Notes under the pieces: generated by a model
What the model was told of the DNA's origin: nothing
The model's database searches: none
Seen by the model: only the letters and a program-made list of their open reading frames with translations
Part shown: positions 36,801-48,800 of the stretch, piece by piece
How the letters are laid out: the number at the start of each line of letters is the position of its first letter
How positions within the stretch are numbered: position 1 is the stretch's first letter
Position numbers and translations under genes: made by a program
NCBI GenBank assembly: GCA_032622095.1
Contig: CP136063.1
Coordinates: forward strand, 83,307,980 to 83,371,979
Direction: 5' to 3'
DNA length: 64,000 nucleotides
Origin: Siphonodentalium dalli
Taxonomy: Eukaryota > Mollusca > Scaphopoda > Gadilida > Siphonodentaliidae

Positions 36801-39800
36801 TTTATGATAGCAAGACAAAACCAAATTCTCTGGAAAACAAGGCTTTGTTTACTTAATTCTCTGGAAAACAAGGTTTGTTTACTTATACAACTTGTTGATT
36901 TTACATTCATCGGACCTCTGATATCATCATGCTTGGGAAAGGCTGTCCTCTATGTTGATATACGCAAACCGTCCATTTGACCTAATCCGAAGACATACAA
37001 GCAAAATAACTCCCGCTCATGATTCTGGGCATAAAGTCTGTTATATATAGTTATACCTGCGTTATAGTCATGTATCTCTGTTAGTGGATTGGTAGAGTAC
37101 ACAGGTGATTTTGGAGTGAGCAGACGGTAATCGTATCTGGCCAGGTGGTAGCCATAGTCATACCAGATCTGGAAATATCAGAGATGACGTAAGTCAATTG
37201 AGCTAAAAATAAAAGCGAGATTCAATGGATGTTCAGACTTGTACACCGATACCCTCCAAAGAAACAGGAAGGACTTTAACCCATAATTCTAAACAGTAAT
37301 GTCCTAAATAATCGACTCCTTAACCACAGCAGAATTATGGGTAATTTTTCAGGATTTAGTCGGAAATATGGCTTGCTGCCATTCATTGGAAAGCTCTCAG
37401 TGAATTCTTTTATATATATACTAGTCTGCAATTTACTGATACTGCTTAACCCTTTCTACTCTCAGGATTCTCCCACTTAGTTATAACAGTATAAATTGGA
37501 ATGTCTAGTATTCATCTGGAGGGGTTTTCAATATATGTAAGCAGACGACAGACAGAAAATACAAGTGCAGAAGAATTTCTGTTAATCAAATGGAAATTTT
37601 CAAATAATAAGTTTAACAAATAACCTATATTCAGAACATTTCCTATGGGAACTACTCATCAATGAGTATTTAATATACAAAGGGTTAAACCCACACATAT
37701 TAAAGTTAAAATCTTTACATTGTTAACTTATAGCCTGAAATACTTTGCTATATTATATATTGCTTTGTTATAAACTATAAATTAAAATAGACCTGACAAT
37801 GTATACTTCTACAAAATACATCACTTACGTGGCGGTTTCTACTCGAGCCTCAAAATATTTGTAGAATGAGGTCCCCAGAGGGTGAATTTAGTGACGCTAC
37901 CCCAGAAGTCTTTGTTATCAAATTAACAAGATTTTAGTTTCTTGAAGAAACTAAACTAAAAAAGAAAAAGACTTTTTGTGAAGAAACTTTCTTCACAAAA
38001 AGTCTTTTTCTTTTTTTAGTTTAGTTTCTCTATATCCACAAATTGGCAGACAACACATTGCATAATTGAGGTGCCAAATGGGTAGACATCACAATATTCA
38101 CCATCTGAGAAATTAAATCTGAGTCTAGATCTCCCATAGTGGATGAGGCCATGCAGAATTAGGTCCCCAGAAGATGAATTCGATGATGCTACAGTAATGC
38201 TCTAATTAATCGACCTCTTAACCACAGCATAATTATGGGTAACTTTTCAGGTGAGAGCTTTCCGATGAATGGCAACAAGTCATATTTCGGACTAAATCCT
38301 GAAAAGTTACCCATAATTCTGCTGTGGTTAAGAGGTCAATTAATTAGAGCATTACTGTATCCCGATGTGCAGGGTAGCGTCAATAAATTCAGCCTGTGGG
38401 GACATCATTCTGCAAATGTGACGTCCGGCACCATATTCTCAGGCCTGACTTTAAAGATGGTCCATCTCTTTGTACACATGTGTTATATAGTTACTCGGGT
38501 ATAAAATATTAGATATGAATGGAAGACTCCTGTCTGGAAATGCTTCTATCGATTATTATTGATGTAACAAAATTACACAATAAAATTTCTGGTGTTAACA
38601 GTAACCACTATTGTTCATTAGTTAAACAACTACACCTTTTTAGACCAGAAAATATTCGAAATATATTCGAATATTTTCTGGTCTAAAAAGGTGTAGTTGT
38701 TTAACTAATGAACAATAGTGGTTACAGTTAACACCAGAAATTTTATTGTGTAATTTTGTCACAAACAGATGTTAATTAGACACATCGTTTACAACTATGA
38801 AATAAAACAATACAAACAATCAATCGGAGATGTTTGATGTTTGGAAAATAGCTATGGGAACAGCCTAATGACACTAAAGTGTCCCATTTAATCATCTATT
38901 TTCATAATAAATAATTCGAAATAAAATCAATATTATTTGATAGTAGCGTTTCCGGACAGGGGTCTTCAATTCATATTCAATCCATCTTTAATTACCTCAT
39001 AATGCTGTACAGCTTGTGCGACGGTATTAATGGTTTCCTGTCTATAGTGGTAGTTATTACCTATCTGCGGCAAGGCTCTCATGTTCTTTCTACCTGGGCA
39101 GACGAATCCTGTTGGAATCTGCAAAATTCAAAGAAATTGTTTAGATTGAGATTAAATGAAATTTAATAATTTTCAAATTGTTGGTACATAAAAATCAAAA
39201 ATAAATAAATTTAATATCTGTCATTTTTTTTAAATCAGTGTGCGAGAGAAGTTTGTTAATTGTATAATTTAATTTCTCAGTGCACGGTAAGCATGATTGA
39301 TTGATTGATTGATTGGGGTTTATTGTCGCTTTAGCCACTAAGGCCATATCACGACATTGCCAGTTTTAGTGGTGGAGGAAATCTAACAGTGATTTCAATT
39401 GGAGGAAATCTAACAGTGATTTCAATGGCTGATAAACTCGTCAACCATGTGAGGCAAACCACCGACCATTGGCGAGTAACTGGCAACTCCACCAGATAAC
39501 GATTTCGAGTTACAAAGTCCACGATGGAAACATGTGGATTTGAACCCTTATCGCCAGCGCTGGAGGGCGAAACGGCTTGGAGTGGTACCCCTAACCGATT
39601 GAGCCACCGAGGCCCCCTGCACGGTAAGCACAATTATTTGCTGGAATTCGGAAAATCAGTTGATACAGTCACATAATCCTTTCTGTACTAAATGGATTCT
39701 CCCACCTTGTTCAAAAAGTATACTTTGGAATGGTCTATCATCTATTATTAATTTTAAGGGATGTTCAGTAAATTTAAGCAGATGAGAAACAGCCGAAAAA

Positions 39801-42800
39801 ATACAAGTGCAGAGGGTTAGTATTGATTTGGATCAGAATTTCAAGCAACTATGGCAGGAATACACTCTAATAATGTTTGGTTTTTAAATTACTTTTACCA
39901 GGCAAAATAGTCACTGGTCAGAAAAGCCAAACTTTTAAATCAGGTTTAAACCCAAATAGGATCGTGTCATGTCCTTAAATAGATGAATGAGTAACTGAAT
40001 TTTAGCTACTAATATCTATAACATTGCTAGACAAGGAAAGTGTCTCACATCAAAAACTGAGTCGTCGATGGTATCTATCGGAATAAACTGGAAGAACTCA
40101 TAGATATGATGGAAGGCATGTGTACTGGAACCTTTAACTTCTGCACGCAGAGGTACTGGCATTGTTGCAGACATATTCCAACTAGGCTCTAGAAAAGAAA
40201 ACAATAAAATGAAAGCATTCTTAGATATGATGGAAGGCATATATGTACTGGAAAGCTTTAACTTGTGTTTGCAGAGGTACTGGCATTGTTGATCATAAGA
40301 AATTTTCAAAATAAAAAAACCCTATTTTTTCTGATTTGTAACCATTTTCTTTGGTCTAATAAAACTATAAAAGCATTGATATATAATACAAAATATAATG
40401 AAAATTGTCCTTTCAATCAGTAATTCCAGGTACGTCAGATAAATATGATGAATATGATGCCTTTTATAGATGCTTTCAGCCGTATATTTCTGAATAATTA
40501 CATCTTTTATAAACCGGTTCACACCCCTTGGCCAATCAAATTGCTCCAATTCATGAACAATATTTCTTGTATAAATCTGTATTTCCACGAGGCCAAAATA
40601 TAGACCTGAGCTAAATATCGCACAGAAATTGACAAGAATTGGATAGTAAGCTGAAAGAAGATCTGAGAGGAAGGTGTGAAATTCTAACAACACGCCATAA
40701 TAATGTCACTCAGGAAGTTAATACTCGGATCATACCATTAGTAGCAGTCATAGAGGTGATGGACTCCAGGGGTGGAAGTAAACTGAATGAAATTCACACC
40801 TGTTTGGAATGTATAATCCACAATAATCACGTAATGATCTTTGGAATGATAACATTGAGAACATTCCATCCACTGTTCACATAGACATGCATGGATGCGG
40901 AAAATCCAGGCAATGCAATGTTGCAGCTAGCTGTCACACATCTGCAACTATTTGCGGCTGGACAAAATGGTTGCAGAAAACATGCGGAATGTTTGCAACA
41001 AGCATGCAGCATATTTGCTGCAAAATATCATTCTGTCTGTTCAGGCTAAAGAAGTGATGCATAGTCTTATAACAAAGCATATAGTAAAAGCGACACTGCA
41101 TGTATACCATATATCTATAATCTCATTATTTTATGGTCAGCGAGTAAGACAATAGGTTAATCAGCTGAACACAGGGTTGGCGCTGGACCCAAATTTTCTG
41201 TTGCCAAAGTTTTGCCAAATGAGATTGTTTTTTGCCAAATTTCAAAATGATTTGACAAATTTATTTGAGGGTTTATAAATCGGGAAATTGAAGAAAGTTC
41301 TAATGTTTCTATTGTTATATAATGTAAATCTAACCACATACACAGGTAAAATGAGCCAGTGAAGCAAGCTAGTATTATTAATATATATAAAAGTAACAAT
41401 AAATATCTAAGCGACACCAGAAATTACATTTAATGTTGCTAAGACAGTTATCAAATTTAAAGTATGTCATCACAGCAGACATAATATTTCACCCTGTGTC
41501 TCAGTTGTCAATAAGCCGAACCACCAATTAATCCCTCGCTCGCCATTCACATTCGACTGATTAACCTATTGTCTTATAATCGCTGGTCACAACACCCGGC
41601 TATCATATATATGTGGCATACAGTGTCCACAGCAATGTGCATACAAAGGGGATTAACTGTAAAAACAATTTTATAATTACATCTTGTGGTTGATTAACAG
41701 TTTGATGGCAGTTTGATATATACAGAAAAGTATTACTGTTTGGTGAAAACTAAAGACTGATCGCTGGGTTGATAGATTTGTTGATCAGGTTTCATGTCGC
41801 ACGTGTAATGGATAATCCACCTTTGATGATGTTTTATGACTAGATAGTTCACATCACATAATTTAAAAACCCACTTGCCAAAATTTTTGCCAAATGAAAA
41901 TATTTTTTGCCATTGGCAAATTGAATCCCGGACATTTCCCCACCGGACATTTCCCCACCCACCCTTGAAATGGCAAGCGGACATTTCCCCACCCGGACAT
42001 TTCCCCACCGGACATTTCCCCACTTTCAAAATATCAAAGTGGACATTTCCCCACCTTTGACTGTTACTAGGGGCGTGTGATATATTGACTCATACTATGG
42101 GTATGTGTTAAAATCAATGTTTATTTCAATGAACGAAACTATGTATATATACACAGCAATAACAATAAATAGTAACGATACACTTAACAACAACACTTAA
42201 TCTTTCTTGACTCTGATCGAATGGCCAATGATGTCGAGGAAATTTGTCATGCTCTTCTTGCCGCTGTCGAAATCCACACACAGCTTATGAAGTTTGGTCT
42301 GAAGGGCCGACATCTGTCGTCGAACTCTCTTCGATGGCGGCTCACCCAGTCTCAATCTCTCGATGTCAGTCAGTGCGATAGTCTGGTCCTTCTGTAGGCA
42401 CCGGATTGACAATCATAATCCGGGCTGGTCATGACCGACGAGGTGGTTGTGGCCGTTGTTCCATGATTCACAGATGTTGTTGGTGCGGGATCTGCTGTCA
42501 ACTGTGGCATTCTGCCAACTTGTCTTTAACTATCTGGACCGTCTTTCCTCGGTTGCAGACGACTGCTTCTTTTATGTCAATGCGAGCTTTCATGGCACCA
42601 ATAGCTGTCTTGTCGCTGTCATGGCAATGTTGTGTGCGGCTGATAACTGTTTTAACCTAAAAAAAAAAAAGTACAAAAATTTACACATTCATTATTTGAG
42701 TTTTTACATATTATTTGATAATTAACTAAGAACGCTTTTTGTGTCTGTTCTTCAGAAAAAAAATATCAAATTAAATGTTCATTATAGAAATTTGCACACA

Positions 42801-45800
42801 TATTATTGGTTAATTAACTAAGAACGCTCTTTATGTCTGTTCTCCAAAAAAAAATAAGAAATTGAGACTTACCTCGTCATCAGTTGTGACACACCCCTTT
42901 CATCGCTTCACTGATCAGTCAAAACACTCTTTGATGTCCGCATGTTATTAGCAGGGTGGGGAAATGTCCGGTGGGTAAATGTCCGGGTGGGGAAATGTCC
43001 GGTGGGTAAATGCCCGGGTGGGGAAATGTCCGCTTTTGAAAGAGGGGAAATGTCCGGTGGGGAAATGTCCGTATACCGGCAAATTTGGCAAGTGGCAGCG
43101 CGAACCCTGGCTGAACATGAACAGCGACAGATTAATTTACGGCTAGCTCGTTGTTTCCAACATGGATACAGTCAAAATGATATGTATTCTTGAATTAAAA
43201 AAAAAATCTATTTACATTGCCTTGGGGGCTTTAACCCTTTATGACGAAAGCTGTGCTGGTGCAGAATTAAAGATCATGTGCCAGTGCATTCTCTTATATC
43301 TGTGGATCTCCAATAGGGAGCCTTGCATTTATAAGAAAATGCATAGCTGGCTTACAAGGTCAAGGTAAATATTGTTAGGCCAATGTATAATCTTATATAT
43401 GCGAGGGACTCGGATAAAAAGATGCATTGGCACATAGTTTTCACAACATTTTAGGAAGCTCCAGTCATGGAAGGGCTAAAGTTTACATACTCACTACTAA
43501 AGTAGTAGTCGACAGTAAATGTTGCATTCCCACGAGGCCCCATGTTGTAGGGCATACAACTCTGCCAATGTGAGGCTGGAATGCCACGAACTGTCTCACT
43601 CCCAATGTATTTCTGAAAAAAAGAGCATGGTATTAACCTTTCTATACTAAAGTATACATTGGAATGGTCTATTATCCACCTGGAGGGGCTCTCAAGATCA
43701 ATAAGCAGATGACAGATAATACAAGTACAGAAGGAATCCTACTTATTGGTGGAAAATGTTTAGATAATAAGTTCAACAAATGACATATGGTCGTTTGTTG
43801 AATTTATTTTATCACATAATTAGCTCCAAAATCCGGCCTCATATTTTTAGTAAGAGACACGTGTATTATCGGCATGTGTAGTGACGTAAGAGAAAAGCGC
43901 AATGATATTGATATCCATGCCGGAACTTTATTATTCTGTTAATTAGAATATAATTATGACATTCAATTTGTGTTGGGTTATTAAGTGTTGACTGTGAGGT
44001 TTGATTAAAAATTTTGTCAACACGAAAAGACATATTTAAAATGGAACTATATATTTTTTCTTGAAGTTGTCTTTACTTCCTCATTGGTTGTAATAAGGAA
44101 ATCAATATTATTTTTGTTTTGGGATTGTTTTTCCTAGCTAAAATGTGATTATGTGATAAAATGGATCTCAAATTTGTCGCAATTCTAAACAAAATTTATT
44201 AACCACGTCCACTAAATTCGATTCAAGCCTCGATAAAGCTCAGCTCGAAGGGAATTTAGTGCACTCGGTTAATAAATTTTGCATAGAATTGTGACTCATT
44301 AGAGATCCTCTCTATCTGAAAATTTGATAATGGAACTACTCGTCAATGAGTACTTAGTATAGAAATGATTAAAACATAATAAGCACTTATTTTTCAGTGA
44401 ATTAAATATACGGGCGGCGTTGACGGTGGGTACGCTGTTAAAATATTCACCTCCATCAAAAACCGCCATAAACAGAAAGAATAGTAAAATATAGACAGAC
44501 TTTGTTCTTATATACCAATCAGAAATATGGCATAAACAGTATGTTATTGTCAATTTTTTCCCTTTGTTTTGTAAACAAAAGCAAAAAACGTTACGTTTCC
44601 TGGCTTTTGTTTAGATCCAGATATGGTAAACATAAAGAGCGTTATTTGTTACTGTTTTCCTGATATGGAAATAATAAAGAGCGTTTATATCATATTTGTG
44701 TGATTAACCAATAGAATTGTGCTGTGTTATGTAAACAGAAGCACAACTTCTGAAACACGAGCAGGCTCTTGTTTACGTACACCATCGTACGTCTTGACGA
44801 CAATAGACTATTTACACGCTGATTATGTTTGGCATATGAACAAAACTATATATATTTTAATATTCCTTCTGTTGATGGCGATTTGAACAAATATGAATAT
44901 TTCTGCAACGAACGCCGCCCATGCCTTTAAACTGACGGTGAGTGTACCCAGGCACTTAGTCCACTGAGAGAATGTAGCAATCAACTAATATTATTAAAAA
45001 ATATTAAAAGATGAAAACCCAACCAATCAATTGTACCATTTCAGGAAACACATCCTAATATGGAAGCATGGAACCGCCACTTTAAAAACAATTTGGGGGA
45101 ACATCGGTGAATATATGCCGAACATCAGAGAATATACGCCGAACATCGGAGAATATACGCCGAACATCGATGAATATATGCCGAAAATCTGTGAATATAC
45201 ACTGAAAATTGGTGAATATACACTGAATATTGGTGAATATACACTGAAAATTGGTGAATATATGCCAAAAATCTGTGAATATACACTGAAAATCAGTGAA
45301 TATACACTGAAAATTGGTGAATATATGCCAAAAATCAGTGAAAATATCTTAACTATGAAAAGTTGTAAACATTTAGTTCTTAATTTGAGATGAGTTTATT
45401 GACGAATAACAAACTGCACTCATTTTGCCAAATAAGAGTTTCTGCATAAAATTAATGTATTTAACCCTTTCAGTGCCAAGTCCGATTTTTGTATCAACCC
45501 ATATTTCCTTGATAATTTTTCAAATCTATTGATTATAATAATGTGATACATTGATGGAATGAGCTCTATGATTATAATTATTATAATCAATAGATTTGAA
45601 AAATGATCAAGGAAATATGGGTTGATACAAAAATCGGACTTGGCACTGAAAGGGTTAAGGAATTTACTAACTTCTCCCAGTGATTTGTCAAATTTCAGAG
45701 ATTCTGCAGCTGTCAGCATTTCAACTACTCCGTTAACCATTTTCATGCCGAGAACTGATGCAAAATGACTTGTAGATAATTTTGACACAACGCAGGTGTT

Positions 45801-48800
45801 TTCTGCAAAAGAAAAAGGAAACCAGAATAAAAATTATGTGACTCAACTCAAGTCCGCCTCAGAAATCAACATCCCTGGAATCAAGTACCTTAGTCATATT
45901 TAAATTTGCGCATTACTGTTTTTCGCTCAGTTTTTAATTTGCGCACTTTGAATTCACACACCATCTTGTGCGAATTCCAAGCTGACAAAAATAATTGACA
46001 ATAATGCAAAATATTATTCTCCATTCAGTCCAAATGTACTGATCATTTTCATAATAAGGTCCCCATGGTGAATTTAGTGATTCTAGCCTGCACAATGGCC
46101 CGGGTAGCATCGGTAGGGTAGGGATGGGGGTAAACCCTTTTTTTTTTCCAATTCCCATAACGCGCAAGGTAATAACAGCTTAATGTATTGTAGATACAGG
46201 TATACTATGTATATAGTCTATCTGGATATAATATTGTAATGAACTCACAAGGCACATTTTTTATAACGCCCCAGCTCGGCGCACCCGAGCTCGGGGTCGT
46301 GTATAGGTAACAGATGGGCGCTGCTACTTGTGACGTCACACATAAATTACAGTATACCGTGAAGGACAAATTTTTATTCACACAACATTTTCGTGGAAAA
46401 ATCACGTGACTTCCGGCAGTGGTTTCACAAAATCGCGGAATCAGCAATGAAACGAATTTACTACTTCACAACTTCCGATATGTCGCAATGGACAACTGAA
46501 GTATTTATTTATAAACAGTAAGTTGTTATGAATATGTCACGCACAGGTTAATATTAGATCAGTTTCATTTGTTAGCTAAATGAAGGCATGCAGTTACGGC
46601 GTCGTGACGTCAAAACATCATTTGTTTCTGCGGGCCAGAATCCAGACATGACGACGCATTGTGTCGTCTTCGCTTAATCGCAGCGACGTACATTGTAGTC
46701 TATAGCATTCACTATATACATTACAATATAGAGGCTTTTATTATCAAAGGCCGATAGGCTATATTAAGGCATCATGTACTCATCGAAGCCCACTGGCATC
46801 CAAAACGATCTGCACTAACAATCAAGCATTCGCGTCGCTGACATGCGTATAGGCCTAATATATAGGCCTATATGCATATAGTTCCACGACTATTTTCACG
46901 ATCCTTTGCATTGTCCGTCATCTTACTATTATGTCGGGTCGTTCTTTATATGCCTTGCATATTATCATATTATATAGGGTTACCGGAAACAAAGGTTTTT
47001 TTATGCCTACAGGTTTTAAGACCGTACAAAACACACAGTAATGTCAAACAGCCCTATAAGATAAAAGTTGTGTTGTCAAATTGATACAGACGACTGATCA
47101 TCCAAAAGCATGATATCAGAACACACAGCGCATGGCTTATCGATAAAAATTATGTAGCATAGCATGTTAAACTGTCTTGTTTGTGTATCTCGCATATAAC
47201 CATATGTAAAATACACAGGCTACTGGCATCTGACCAAATAGTTTTTTTTTTAATTGAGCATTTACTTGTAAAGTAACTTACTGTCAAGATTAACTGTTAA
47301 AAGTTGGTTATTTTTATAATCAAATATAAGTGACGACTGTTCTCCATTCTTGAACTGATTTATTCTGGCTCGCTTCATAGTCGGGTCGTAGTATTCCTCC
47401 ACATCAATGGAGTACCCCTTGTTTATCATGTTAGCTTCCATCCGAGTCTTGTAGGTCTGAAGTATGAATGGTAGTGGTGGATCTGAAATAAAATGTCAAA
47501 TGTGTAAAGATAGTATATCTCTTGCCAACACATGTTTTATAGATACCAGTGTACATCTAAAATAATAAATATAAAATCGAAGGCACCTGTCCGGAAATGT
47601 GTCTATCAGTTAATATTGATTTTATTTAAAAAAAAAATTGCATTACATGTATACAGAAAACCTTTCGGGAGAGTTTTACGGGTTATTTTTATAACAGAAA
47701 ATTCAGGCGATCTCGCACAAATGTTCATACCTTGAGCAAACCAAGAGGGAGAACACTATTTTGTTAGCATCCAAATCGATGAAAATTTCATTTCAACCAA
47801 CAGATTTAATCGCGATTTATGCTCAGTTCATAGGCAGTTTTATCTTTATTTTATTCAAAAAAGCTATTTATATTCTTGAAATCAGGTTTAATAAAAATGA
47901 TGTTGTTATAATTGTGGCCTGGAAGAAATACACGATCTTTAATATTAAGGCTTAATTTTGGAACCCCAGATCACATATATAAAATATATGCCATATTATA
48001 TACCATTTGAAAGAGGACTTTCCAAAACATTGTATTATCAACTTATCTGGTGTAATAAACTGTGAACATGTTGTTTTTGTTGAGTTACAGACATGTTTTT
48101 GTGCTTAAGTTTCATCATCTGAATTGTAGTGCGAAGTGTATTATTTTCAATGGAGGGGAATAACTCTATATCTTAAATATAGAGTTCCATTGAAAATACA
48201 TTTTAGTTTGAATTTTGTTGCATTCTGGTAGCCATAAAGGGAGAAATATTTCTATGATTTCAGCTGTTTTTTTATTTCTCTATGGGCATCTTCTGATATA
48301 CAGACGTTTCAAATGGTGATGAAGTTTGATATTTTAATCATATTTTATGGAATAGATTGTTATTAAAACCGTATATCAAGGCACTATGAAAAAATAATCT
48401 GTGACTCGAAAATGTTTAAACAGAAATGTTCTTTGGAACATCCTAACTATGTTTATATTATTTTAAATTATAAAGGAAGGGAGACACTGGTAGGTCGATA
48501 AATAGACAAAATACGGTAGCAATATGCATTCTGCAGGCAATTTTCTTTTGTTTTAAATATTTCGCATAGAAGTGAAATAAATGCTCTTTATTTTAACCAT
48601 ATAACGAATACTGGTCACAAACAGGTCAGAGTTTATTGTGCCTGTCATTTACAAAATGAGGTCCCCAGACGGTGAATTTAGTGATCTATCCCCCATTGCA
48701 GGCTGGCATCACTATATTCACCCTCTGGGGACTCACGGGACATCATTCTGCTTAGGCCTCATCGTCTCTGGAAAGTTTCTTGATTATCAAATTTCTATAG

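Larger units (their letters stand above)
41923..43077. mobile_element. Nested element with GGACATTTCCCCACC arrays, possibly MULE-derived
   Basis: Both ends are arrays of GGACATTTCCCCACC in inverse orientation (six or more copies left, six right). GGCAAATT flanks both sides (41915-41922 and 43078-43085), an 8-bp duplication of hAT sequence. The interior contains two minus-strand coding remnants. Subterminal arrays of one motif usually serve as transposase-binding sites; that role is inferred. Confidence 0.7.
41172..43109. mobile_element. Non-autonomous hAT element carrying a nested element
   Basis: TIRs CAGGGTTGGCGCTGG and CAGGGTTCGCGCTG (inverse), with perfect 8-bp target duplication GCTGAACA (41164-41171, 43110-43117). 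Ends carry repeated TTGCCAAAT. Without the nested segment it would be about 780 bp, close to the 728-bp relative at 35651. Curiously, the left flank (GTAAGACAATAGGTTAATCAG) recurs inverted inside at 41556-41590. Confidence 0.9.

Noticed and set aside
45031-45393. 120-codon plus-strand ORF with IGEYTLK repeats as a gene
   Set aside because: The frame is kept only because the repeat unit is 21 bp; flanks have no coding signal.
46240-46440. CpG-containing stretch as a promoter
   Set aside because: No core promoter elements or nearby first exon on either strand could be supported.
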